Source: CAYWNK01 sp047639615 (GTDB lineage: Bacteria; Planctomycetota; UBA1135; GCA-002686595). From it: a stretch of 13,582 nucleotides of DNA. The stretch lies in the NCBI GenBank assembly GCA_047639615.1, contig JBLIOL010000132.1, forward strand, positions 1 through 13,582, given 5' to 3'. This document shows positions 7,281 through 13,582 of the stretch, piece after piece (positions within the stretch are counted from its first letter, which is position 1; each line of letters starts with the position of its first letter). The notes beneath the pieces were generated by a model. It had not been told where the DNA came from. It saw only the letters and a program-made list of their open reading frames with translations, and searched no databases. The translations under genes and the position numbers were made by a program.

Positions 7281-8783
7281 ATGCACCTAACCCGCGGCAG
7301 CTCCAAGCTCTCCCTGGTTCTGGTACTCACGTTAGTGGGTTTGGCCGGCCTGGCCCTGCTGTGGTTCGCTTCCCAGAACCGATCCTGGCAGGCCACCGAG
7401 CGGCTGGTAGTCCATGCAGCCGCCGGGACTCGTATTCCCATGGAGCAGCTCGCGGCCGGCTACGAGGAGCTGCACGGTGTGCGCATCCAGCTCAATTACG
7501 GCGGCTCGGGAGCCTTACTCGGAGCGCTCAAGGTCCGTCCCCGGGGTGATATTTATATCGCGGCCGATAGTAGCTACGTCGAGAAGGCCCAGGGCTTCGG
7601 CATCGTGCGCGAGCTCGTGCCCCTGGCCAGCATGGTCCCGGTACTTGCCGTGCCCACCGGCAACCCCAAGGGCCTGCGTAGCCTCGCGGACCTCGAACGC
7701 GCTGACCTGCGTGTGGCGCTAGCCGAACCGGACGTCGCCGCCGTCGGCCAGATCGCGCGCCAGGCCCTGCAATCCAGCGGCCGCTGGGAAGCCGTGCGCA
7801 CGAGCATCAAGGTCACCAAGCCTACGGAGCCGGAGTTGGCCGCAGACCTGGAGCTGGGTGCTGTGGACGTGAGCATCCTCTGGAGCTCGACCGTGAAGCA
7901 GCGCCCGAAGCTGGAGGCCGTTCACGACGCAGATCTCGACCGCTTTCCCCGGCGTATCACCGGCGGCGTACTCGAGCAATCCACCGCGTCCGCCGAAGCC
8001 CTTCGATTCCTGCGCTTCGCCAGCTCAAGCGACCGCGGCGCAACCATCTTCGAAGCCGCCGGCTTCAACACCCTCGACAACGGCCCCTACGACGACGCAC
8101 CGCACTTGGTGCTCTTCAGTGGAGCCATGCTGCACGGCGCTGTGGAACAGCGCATTACGGCCTTCGCCGAGCGCGAGGGCGTGCGCATCGACACGGTCTA
8201 CAATGGCTGCGGCATCTTGGTCTCGCAGATGCGCGCGGGTGCCGAAGTGGACGCCTACTTCGCCTGCGACAACAGCTTCATGGACATGGTCCAGGAGCGC
8301 TTCGAAGCATCCACAGTGGTCTCAGCTAGTCCGGTGGTCCTGCTGGTGGCCAAGGGCAACCCGCAAGGCCTCGCAGAGCTCGAAGACCTCTGCCGAGCGG
8401 ATCTGCGCGTGGGCCTCGCCCATCCCGAAAACAGCGCGCTCGGCTCCCTAACCCAGGGCTTGCTCGAACGCGCGAACCTGACCGAACGCCTGCAGAGCAG
8501 CGGCAATGTGAAGGTCGAGTCACCCACCGGCGACTACCTCGTCAACCAACTGCGCGTAGGCGCCTTGGACGTCGCCGTGGTCTATGCCTCCAACGCCGCG
8601 ATGGCCCTCGAGGAAGTCGAGCGCGTCCCCCTCGACCTGCCCGGCGCCCTAGCTCTGCAACCCTTCGCAGCGGCCAAGAGCACGCAACATCCGCTGGTCC
8701 TCGCACGCTTGCTAGCGGAACTAACCAGCGACGCCTCCAAGGCACGCTTCGAGGAACTCGGCTTCCAATGGCAGGTGCAGTGA
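7281..8783 (+). CDS. modA: Tandem molybdate/tungstate-binding protein (two fused ModA domains)
   Basis: Extracytoplasmic solute-binding component of a molybdate or tungstate importer. At 500 residues it is about twice the usual ModA length. A hydrophobic segment (about 10-30) is a signal peptide or membrane anchor. Two ModA-like domains follow, about 41-262 and 273-500. They line up block by block: HAAAGTRIPMEQ with FSGAMLHGAVEQ, NYGGSGALL with VYNGCGILV, GDIYIAADSSYVEKA with VDAYFACDNSFMDMV, VPTGNPKGL with VAKGNPQGL, and ADLRVALAEP with ADLRVGLAHP. Domain 1 keeps the second serine region (Ser76 in GGSG), while domain 2 has Cys310 there. The first serine of the classical ASL motif is absent in both. 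Oxyanion selectivity therefore cannot be read by analogy with E. coli ModA. It is first in a plus-strand unit and overlaps the modB start. The ATG at 7281 has no clear ribosome site, but no better start is available. Confidence 0.85.
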   Translation: MHLTRGSSKLSLVLVLTLVGLAGLALLWFASQNRSWQATERLVVHAAAGTRIPMEQLAAGYEELHGVRIQLNYGGSGALLGALKVRPRGDIYIAADSSYVEKAQGFGIVRELVPLASMVPVLAVPTGNPKGLRSLADLERADLRVALAEPDVAAVGQIARQALQSSGRWEAVRTSIKVTKPTEPELAADLELGAVDVSILWSSTVKQRPKLEAVHDADLDRFPRRITGGVLEQSTASAEALRFLRFASSSDRGATIFEAAGFNTLDNGPYDDAPHLVLFSGAMLHGAVEQRITAFAEREGVRIDTVYNGCGILVSQMRAGAEVDAYFACDNSFMDMVQERFEASTVVSASPVVLLVAKGNPQGLAELEDLCRADLRVGLAHPENSALGSLTQGLLERANLTERLQSSGNVKVESPTGDYLVNQLRVGALDVAVVYASNAAMALEEVERVPLDLPGALALQPFAAAKSTQHPLVLARLLAELTSDASKARFEELGFQWQVQ

Positions 8784-9607
8784 GCGAATTCCCCGCTCCC
8801 GCGCGCAGGTCTCTGGGCACGCGCTTATTTCTCGTATTCCAGTTCGGCGCCGCGGGGCTCTACCTGTTGTTGGTGCTCGCCATGCTGGTGGCCGACGCCA
8901 CCTACACCAGCCCCGGTGCCATCCTCGAAGTGCTCGAGCGCCCGGAAATCCGCCACGCCTTCGCACTCTCCTTCGCCACCGCCACCCTGGCGGCTGTGCT
9001 CTCGGTGCTCTTCGCTGTACCCATCAGCTACCTGATCTCGCGCCGTAATTTTCGCGGCAAGGCCCTGCTGGATGCGCTGCTCGACGTGCCCATCCTGCTG
9101 CCGCCCATGGTCATCGGCATCTCCTTGCTGATCCTGTTCCAGACCACGCCCGGCCGCGCCATCGAGCGCCTAGTGCCTTTCACTTACGAGGTGCCTGGCA
9201 TTGTCCTGGCCCAATTCACCGTGGCCTGCGCCTTCGCCATCCGCACCCTACGCGTAACCTTCGAGGCCCAGGACAAGCGCACCGAAGGCGTCGCCCGCAG
9301 TCTGGGCGCCTCGCGCTTCCAGGCCTTCTGGCACGTGGCCTTGCCCAAGGCCTCCGGCGGAGTAGTCGCCGCGGGCCTCTTGGCCTTCGCCCGTGCACTA
9401 GGAGAGTTCGGCCCGGTACTAGTCTTCTCCGGCGCCACGCGCATGAAGACCGAAGTGCTGCCAGCTACGGTCTTCCTCGAACTATCCATCGGCGACCTGG
9501 ATGCGGCCGTGGCCGTGTCCTTGATCCTGGTGGGCTCAGCCCTAGCCGTGCTCGTCCTCGCGCGCAGCCTACGCATGCTCGGAGAACCCACCGAGGAGCA
9601 GCGATGA
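8768..9607 (+). CDS. modB: Molybdate/tungstate ABC transporter permease
   Basis: Integral-membrane channel subunit of the oxyanion importer, 279 residues with about six hydrophobic segments (roughly 18-42, 63-88, 107-128, 140-160, 196-220, 245-266). The EAA-loop signature that docks the ATPase is visible at 173-193 (EGVARSLGASRFQAFWHVAL, then P), followed by ALGEFGPVLVFSG, typical of ModB/CysT-type permeases. It overlaps the end of modA. The ATG at 8768 overlaps by 16 bases and has GAGGA 12 bases upstream. A GTG at 8780 would give a GTGA overlap with the modA stop and has GCAGG 4 bases upstream, removing four residues. Neither choice is clearly better. Its stop overlaps the next start as ATGA. 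Confidence 0.9.
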   Translation: MAGAVSEFPAPARRSLGTRLFLVFQFGAAGLYLLLVLAMLVADATYTSPGAILEVLERPEIRHAFALSFATATLAAVLSVLFAVPISYLISRRNFRGKALLDALLDVPILLPPMVIGISLLILFQTTPGRAIERLVPFTYEVPGIVLAQFTVACAFAIRTLRVTFEAQDKRTEGVARSLGASRFQAFWHVALPKASGGVVAAGLLAFARALGEFGPVLVFSGATRMKTEVLPATVFLELSIGDLDAAVAVSLILVGSALAVLVLARSLRMLGEPTEEQR

Positions 9608-10269
9608 TCGAAGCCAAAGACCTACTACTACGGGCAGGCGAACTGCGCCTAGCAGGTCAGTCCTGGTGCGTCCCGGCCGGCGCCTACGGGGTGCTGATGG
9701 GGTCAACGGGTTGCGGCAAGACGACCTTGCTCGAGACCTTGATCGGCCTGCGTCAGGTGGCTTCCGGCAAGGTCCTGCTCAACGGCCAGGACGTCACTGA
9801 TCTCGATCCCGCCCTGCGCAATATTGGCTACGTGCCCCAGGACGGCGCGCTCTTCGAGACCATGAGCGTGGAAGAGCAGCTGGGTTTCGCGCTGACCGTG
9901 CGCGGTGTGCCGCGCGGCCAGCGCCGCGCGCGCGTGCGCGAGTTGGCCGCATGGATCGGCGTCGAAAGCCAATTGGACCGGCGCACCCGCGGCCTCTCGG
10001 GCGGTGAACGCCAACGGGTTGCCCTGGGCCGTGCCCTGGCCGCCAAACCCTCCATCCTCATCCTGGACGAGCCCCTCTCCGCGGTGGACCAGGACACGCG
10101 CAGTAGCATGTACGAGCTCCTGCAGCGCGTGCATGCGGAACTCCAAATGACCGTGCTGCACGTGACTCACTTCGTCGACGAGGCCCAGCGACTGGGCACG
10201 TATTTCCTGCGCATGGACCAGCGTGGCATCACTCAAACCCAAAGGCCAAAGGCCACAGCAGCTCTGTGA
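9604..10269 (+). CDS. modC: Molybdate/tungstate ABC transporter ATP-binding protein, short form
   Basis: ATPase subunit expected to dimerise under ModB in the cytoplasm. 221 residues with Walker A GSTGCGKTT (33-41), Q-loop Gln79 in VPQD, signature LSGGE (131-135), Walker B ILILDE (151-156), and switch His189 in VTHF. All catalytic motifs are intact. Classical ModC is about 350 residues because of a C-terminal TOBE/Mop domain that binds oxyanion and gates transport. Here the protein stops soon after the nucleotide-binding domain, so this regulatory part is missing. Start: ATGA overlap with modB and GAGGAG 5 bases upstream (9593-9598). The stop overlaps the moaD-like GTG as GTGA. The substrate assignment leans on the ModA-like neighbour; the ATPase alone could belong to several importer families. 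Confidence 0.88.
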   Translation: MIEAKDLLLRAGELRLAGQSWCVPAGAYGVLMGSTGCGKTTLLETLIGLRQVASGKVLLNGQDVTDLDPALRNIGYVPQDGALFETMSVEEQLGFALTVRGVPRGQRRARVRELAAWIGVESQLDRRTRGLSGGERQRVALGRALAAKPSILILDEPLSAVDQDTRSSMYELLQRVHAELQMTVLHVTHFVDEAQRLGTYFLRMDQRGITQTQRPKATAAL

Positions 10270-10541
10270 AGATCACCCTGGAATTCACCGCCCAACTGCG
10301 CGAGTTAGCGGGCGTCTCCCGGCTCGAAGCGCAGGTTCCGAATGCGTGCTGCGTGCGGGTCGGACTCGAGAGCGCCTTGAAGTCAGGCTCGGAGGAGCTG
10401 CGCACGGCTATCCTCCCTGCAGGCCAATTAGCCGCCGCCTTGATCCTGGCCGTGGACGACAGCCAAGTGGACCTGGATGATCCGGCGCCCCTGCGCGACG
10501 GCGCGCAGCTGCTCGTGCTCTCCCCCATCGCCGGAGGCTAG
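10266..10541 (+). CDS. moaD: MoaD/ThiS-family sulfur carrier protein
   Basis: Small ubiquitin-like carrier of 91 residues, beginning KITLEFTAQLRELAG and ending LSPIAGG. The C-terminal Gly-Gly is the hallmark of MoaD/ThiS proteins, which are adenylated and then thiocarboxylated there to donate sulfur. In molybdopterin synthase, MoaD pairs with MoaE to make the dithiolene that binds Mo or W. The typical beta-grasp pattern is visible, with DDPAPLRDGAQLLVLSPIAGG at the end. Starts at GTG (10266), overlapping the modC stop as GTGA. Its two last glycine codons form the ribosome site of the next gene. Location in a Mo/W import unit favours MoaD over ThiS, but no MoaE is in view. Confidence 0.85.
   Translation: MKITLEFTAQLRELAGVSRLEAQVPNACCVRVGLESALKSGSEELRTAILPAGQLAAALILAVDDSQVDLDDPAPLRDGAQLLVLSPIAGG
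10533..10537 (+). promoter_or_regulatory. Shine-Dalgarno of the MoeB-like gene, encoded by the MoaD Gly-Gly codons
   Basis: GGAGG lies 7 bases before the GTG at 10545. The same bases belong to GGA GGC, the codons for the functionally required C-terminal Gly-Gly of the MoaD-like protein. It supports the GTG start of the next gene. Confidence 0.8.
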
Positions 10542-10544
10542 TCC

Positions 10545-11309
10545 GTGCTGCCCCCCGACTCCAAGCCGCTCACGGACGAAGAGCGCGCAACCTACGAATG
10601 GCAACTGGACGTACCCGGTCACGGTGAAGCCGGCCAGGAACGACTCAAGGGCGCCAGCGTCTTGATCTCCCGCGCGGGTGGTCTAGGCAGCGTCGTCGCC
10701 TACGAACTCGCCGCAGCGGGAGTCGGGCGTCTCGTGCTGGCCCATGCCGGTGAGATCAAGCACTCGGACCTCAACCGCCAGCTACTCATGACCCACGCGG
10801 GCTTGGGCAGCTCGCGAGTAGAGTCAGCCAAGCGCCGCTTGCTGGAGCTCAATCCGCGGCTCGAGGTACTCGCCATCCCCGAGAACGCCAGCGCCGAAAA
10901 CGCCGAGCGCCTGGTGAGCGAGGCCGACGTGGTGGTGGACTGTGCGCCGCTCTTCGAAGAGCGCCTTGCGCTCAATGCTGCCTGCGTAGCCCAGGGCAAG
11001 CCCATGGTCGAGGCCGCCATGTTCGAATTGCAGGGCACCCTGACCTGCATCATCCCTGGCCAGACCCCGTGCCTAGCGTGCCTGCACCCCGAGCCGCCGG
11101 CACGCTGGAAGCGCCGCTTCCCCGTCTTCGGCGCCGTCTCCGGCATGGTCGCCTGTCTAGCAGCCATGGAAGCCATCAAGCTCATCTCGGGCTTCGGCGA
11201 AACCCTGGCCGGCCGCCTGCTCACCTACGACCTGCGCGACACGAGCATGCGCACCCTGCGCATCAAGCGCCGCATGGATTGCCCCCAGTGCGCGGAGCTC
11301 TTTCAGTAG
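10545..11309 (+). CDS. MoeB/ThiF/HesA-family E1-like protein with altered active site
   Basis: Rossmann-fold E1-like protein of 254 residues. Normal MoeB adenylates the MoaD C-terminus using ATP. Here the fold markers are present: AGGLGS (44-49), LNRQ with Arg78 (E. coli Arg73), VESAKRRLLELNP, EAAMFELQG, FPVFGAVSG, AMEAIKLISG, and two zinc CxxC pairs (C176/C179, C246/C249). By my alignment, several nucleotide or Mg residues of E. coli MoeB are changed: Arg14 is Trp19, the Asp pair of LDFD is His67/Gly69, Lys86 is Arg91, and Asp130 is Pro135. The usual Gly before the glycine loop is Arg43. So ATP-dependent activation is doubtful, though the protein looks maintained, not decayed. Starts at GTG 3 bases after the moaD-like stop. 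Could act as an altered activator, a MoaD-binding scaffold, or an unrelated-substrate E1. I use no gene symbol because function is uncertain. Confidence 0.82.
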   Translation: MLPPDSKPLTDEERATYEWQLDVPGHGEAGQERLKGASVLISRAGGLGSVVAYELAAAGVGRLVLAHAGEIKHSDLNRQLLMTHAGLGSSRVESAKRRLLELNPRLEVLAIPENASAENAERLVSEADVVVDCAPLFEERLALNAACVAQGKPMVEAAMFELQGTLTCIIPGQTPCLACLHPEPPARWKRRFPVFGAVSGMVACLAAMEAIKLISGFGETLAGRLLTYDLRDTSMRTLRIKRRMDCPQCAELFQ

Positions 11310-12499
11310 AGCAGAGCCCGCGCGCGTGCCTCGAGGAAGGCCGAGTTGGGTTGCCCCATCGGCTTGCCGTCCAACCAAGTAGCGAAAGCTGCCCGCGACA
11401 TCAGGCGCTCATCCACCTTGGCTTCATCGAAGGGCTCGGGAAACAGCCGCTCCACAATCCGGGCGATAGCTAAGCCCGCGGCCACGGGATGCAGGGCATC
11501 CAAATCGTCCAGGCGCAGCTGCACTCCGCCGCAGAGCTGGCCCTCGTGCTTGCTGGCATCCGGCGTGAATTCGATCGGCGTGAAGCGCAGCCCAGGGATG
11601 CCCGCGGCGTCCAGGGCACGCGCCAATCGCACGCCGTCCACCCAAGGCGCGCCGATGCGCTCGAAGGGTTCATCCGTGCCGCGCCCCACGGAGAGGTCCG
11701 TAGCTTCCAGCAAGCCGATGCCCGGATAGAGATAGGCCTGGGTCGGGTTGCGTAGGTTCGGTGAAGGCGCGTACCAGGGCAGGCCCGTGTCCTCGAAACG
11801 CATGCTGCGCTTCCAGCCCTGCATGGACACCACCGCCAATGACACCGAGACTCCGAAGTGGTCGCGATAGAGCCGCGCCAGCTCGCCCATGGTCATGCCA
11901 TGCACCACGGGCACGGGGCGGTAGGCGATGAAGCTCAAGCGATCCTCGTCCGCCGAGGGACCCTCCACCAAACGCCCACCCAGTGGATTGGGGCGGTCCA
12001 AGACCATCACAGGCACCTGAGCCTGCGCGCAGGCTTCGAGCATGTAGCCCATGGTCGTGGCGTAGGTGTAGAAGCGCACGCCCGCGCCCTGCAGATCGAT
12101 CACGACTAAGTCCAGGTCCGCCAGCTGCTCCGGAGTCGGCCGCCGGTTGTCCCCGTACAAACTCACGAGCGCCATGCCGCTGGACTCATCCAGCCCGTCG
12201 GCGAGCTTGCCTTCGAAGGAGGAGCTGAGCCCGTGCTCTGGCGTGAACACCCGACGTAGATCCACATGCGGAGCAGCCGCCAACAAATCCAAACCACGCT
12301 GCCCGCGTACATCCCGGCCGGGCGCATGGGTTAGCAAGCCAATGCGTGCCCCCTTAAGCATCGCGAACTTCTGTGCCACCAAGACATCGAGCCCAGAACG
12401 CACCGGCGGCCCCTCCGTAGATGCTGGCGTGATGCCAGCCGGAGAGGCCGCGGGAATTGCGCTGAGCGCGAAGGTGACAAGCCAAGCTGCGGGAACCAT
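11303..12499 (-). CDS. namZ: NamZ-type exo-beta-N-acetylmuramidase (DUF1343)
   Basis: Predicted secreted enzyme of 398 residues that releases terminal N-acetylmuramic acid from peptidoglycan glycan fragments, as shown for Bacillus subtilis NamZ (YbbC). Hydrophobic N-terminus 4-21 (AAWLVTFALSAIPAASPA) looks like a signal peptide with an unusually uncharged front. Family blocks: GARIGLLTHAPG (50-61), FTPEHG (85-90), SLYGDNRRPT (113-122), DLQGAGVRFYTY (135-146), LDRPNPLGGRLVEGP (167-181), SPNLRNPTQAYLYPG (246-260) and LSVGRGTDEPFERIGAPW (269-286). These carry the conserved Glu, His, Tyr and Arg residues of the family, and length is as expected. Only this ATG is available: a TAG lies in frame shortly upstream. 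It sits 27 bp after the proline-rich gene, same strand, so likely co-transcribed. Its stop overlaps the tail of the convergent MoeB-like gene. Confidence 0.87.
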   Translation of the reverse strand: MVPAAWLVTFALSAIPAASPAGITPASTEGPPVRSGLDVLVAQKFAMLKGARIGLLTHAPGRDVRGQRGLDLLAAAPHVDLRRVFTPEHGLSSSFEGKLADGLDESSGMALVSLYGDNRRPTPEQLADLDLVVIDLQGAGVRFYTYATTMGYMLEACAQAQVPVMVLDRPNPLGGRLVEGPSADEDRLSFIAYRPVPVVHGMTMGELARLYRDHFGVSVSLAVVSMQGWKRSMRFEDTGLPWYAPSPNLRNPTQAYLYPGIGLLEATDLSVGRGTDEPFERIGAPWVDGVRLARALDAAGIPGLRFTPIEFTPDASKHEGQLCGGVQLRLDDLDALHPVAAGLAIARIVERLFPEPFDEAKVDERLMSRAAFATWLDGKPMGQPNSAFLEARARALLY

Positions 12500-12526
12500 G
12501 CCCGCAACATACCTGTTCTATTGGGC

Positions 12527-13582
12527 CTATTGCACGAGTGCGCTGAAGGCCGGGCGGCCCTTGGGCACGCTCTGGGGCTCGATGCTGCCAAAGCCCATCT
12601 TCAGGCTTCCATCGCTATCGAAGACGGCCACGGCACCGGGCTGCATGAGGTGGTCCCCCATGGAGGTGAACACCCGCGTCGGGCGACCGGCGTGGGCATC
12701 TACAAGCACCTTGTAACGACCGCCCGCGAACACGCGCACTTCCATGCTAGGGCCGCGTTCCACTGCAAAGCTGCCGCAAGACTCCAGCTGGGCGCGTTGC
12801 AGTCCGCCCCATTGGGTGGCAGAGAACGCTGAGGTGTCCTCAGCCGGCTCCGGCTTAGGCTCAGGCTGCGGCTCAGGCTGCGGCTCAGGAGCAGGCTCAG
12901 GCTGCGGCTCAGGCTGCGGCTCAGGAGCAGGCTGCGGCTCAGGAGCAGGCTGCGGCTCAGGAGCAGGCTGCGGCTCAGGAGCAGGCTGCGGCTCAGGCAC
13001 AGGGCTAGCCACAGGCTCGACCTCGGGCTTGGGCTCGACAGATGCCGGTATAACGGGCGGCTTGCCCATACCAGGCTTCGTCTCGCGATTCTGCACCAAG
13101 CTCGGGCGACGAGCGGGCACGTTGGTCTTAGCACGCGGGGTCGGCAAAGGATCGCTGTCCACCTGCACGCTCTTCGGCAGCGCACGCTCGCTCACCTTGG
13201 CGCGGCTGGCAGCCGGGGCCTCGCCACGGGTTCGCGGCGTGGGCCACGGACTCTGGCGGGTGGTCTGCGAGCGGATCGCATCGCGCTCGTTGCGCTGATG
13301 CTGTGTGTCGCTGGCCTTGCGGTAGGGCCAAACGGCCCCGGGCTCCCAGACCTTGGCCTGGCTGGAGTCATCGCCGGGCGCAGCCAGGGGCGGCTCGAGC
13401 CTGACGGATGAACCGGGATTGACCATCACGGGCGGACGAGCCTTGCTGGGATCGCCGTTCCAATCCACGCGCACGGCTTGGCCGGCGTGCAGGCGCAACT
13501 CGACCGGCCCCGACGGCAGCCCGCGGAAGTAGACGGCACTAGGACCAACATCGGCCGTCCAACCACCGGGCAGTTTGACCTC
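12527..13582 (-). CDS. Proline-rich protein of unknown function (N-terminus cut by window edge)
   Basis: The frame is open from the right edge to the TAG at 12529-12527, giving at least 351 residues; the true start lies outside the window. The first visible residues (VKLPGGWTADVG, then AVYFRGLPSGPVELRLHAGQ) look like a small beta-rich domain, perhaps PEGA- or Ig-like. A long polar, basic linker follows, then a Pro/Glu/Gln tract of repeated APEPQP, ending in KPEPAEDTSAF. The C-terminal 100 residues (QWGGLQRAQLESCGSFAVER onward) form a compact region with VRVFAGGRYKVLVDAHAG and FDSDGSLKMGFGS. TonB-like Pro-rich tracts often span the periplasm, which would suit an envelope protein, but no membrane segment is in view. 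I do not recognise a family. Next gene is the NamZ-type muramidase. Confidence 0.8.
   Translation of the reverse strand, partial: EVKLPGGWTADVGPSAVYFRGLPSGPVELRLHAGQAVRVDWNGDPSKARPPVMVNPGSSVRLEPPLAAPGDDSSQAKVWEPGAVWPYRKASDTQHQRNERDAIRSQTTRQSPWPTPRTRGEAPAASRAKVSERALPKSVQVDSDPLPTPRAKTNVPARRPSLVQNRETKPGMGKPPVIPASVEPKPEVEPVASPVPEPQPAPEPQPAPEPQPAPEPQPAPEPQPEPQPEPAPEPQPEPQPEPKPEPAEDTSAFSATQWGGLQRAQLESCGSFAVERGPSMEVRVFAGGRYKVLVDAHAGRPTRVFTSMGDHLMQPGAVAVFDSDGSLKMGFGSIEPQSVPKGRPAFSALVQ
12849..13005. repeat. In-frame tandem repeat (18-bp and 12-bp units) coding the Pro/Glu/Gln tract
   Basis: Four perfect copies of an 18-bp unit (ggctgcggctcaggagca on the plus strand) run from 12912 to 12983, with a fifth partial copy to about 12997. 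From about 12862 to 12911, 12-bp versions (ggctgcggctca) and mixed units continue the array. Both unit lengths are multiples of three, so copy-number change keeps the frame and alters only the number of APEPQP or EPQP motifs. It is a coding minisatellite, not a CRISPR. Confidence 0.9.

Noticed and set aside
7208..7441. Longer N-terminus for the giant PQQ/LamG protein, starting at 7441 or 7282
   Set aside because: It would place 25-78 polar residues before a clean signal peptide and overlap the divergent modA gene. The ATG at 7207 fits better.
9703..10242. 179-residue antisense frame within the ModC gene
   Set aside because: It lies opposite a protein with all ABC ATPase motifs intact. GC-rich DNA often leaves such frames open, and I see no domain or ribosome site.
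12862..12997. Tandem repeat as a possible CRISPR array
   Set aside because: Units are 12-18 bp, directly adjacent, without spacers, and in frame in a coding region.
12744..13298. Plus-strand frame coding a Gly/Ser/Cys-rich repeat protein
   Set aside because: It is the complement of the Pro/Glu/Gln tract. The minus-strand frame is longer, reaches the edge and has domain-like flanks.
1..13582. tRNA or rRNA genes, insertion sequences, prophage or defence genes
   Set aside because: None seen. Coding frames account for nearly all of the window, and no terminal inverted repeats, transposase or nuclease motifs were found by eye.

Overview
The window is GC-rich, densely coded bacterial DNA with no RNA genes or mobile elements that I can see. 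The best guess at the source is a member of the Planctomycetota or a close relative. The basis is the very large PQQ-propeller protein with embedded LamG-like and Rossmann-like domains and a Cys-rich tail, the tandem ModA protein, and the unusual MoeB-like protein. I recall these architectures from that phylum, but this is not verified by search.

Layout. (a) Positions 1-7207, minus strand: a four-gene unit, read from right to left. It encodes a 1384-residue exported PQQ/LamG protein, a 394-residue protein with hydrophobic segments at both ends, an FtsX/MacB-type permease, and a LolD-type ATPase cut by the left edge. All junctions overlap (TGATG, ATGA, ATGGGTAA), so the genes are probably translationally coupled. 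(b) 7208-7280: a 73-bp divergent intergenic region. (c) 7281-11309, plus strand: a molybdate/tungstate unit of five genes. They encode a double-domain ModA, ModB, a short ModC, a MoaD-like sulfur carrier and a MoeB/ThiF-like protein, again overlapping or nearly so. (d) 11303-13582, minus strand: a NamZ-type (DUF1343) exo-muramidase preceded by a proline-rich protein cut by the right edge. This unit converges on the metal operon with a 7-bp overlap of the coding ends.

How the parts may work together. In (c), an oxyanion (molybdate or tungstate) would be captured by the anchored double ModA and imported through ModB and ModC. MoaD and the MoeB-like protein would serve dithiolene formation for the molybdenum or tungsten cofactor. 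The MoeB homologue, however, lacks most of the residues that MoeB needs for adenylation, so its role is open. In (a), a MacB/LolCDE-like ATPase and permease are coupled to two envelope proteins of unknown role. This looks like a dedicated, uncharacterised envelope system and is the strongest candidate for something undescribed. In (d), peptidoglycan turnover is likely for NamZ, with no firm role for its proline-rich partner.

Limits: no similarity search, structure prediction or composition calculation was run. Family calls rest on motifs read directly from the translated sequence and on memory of the families.
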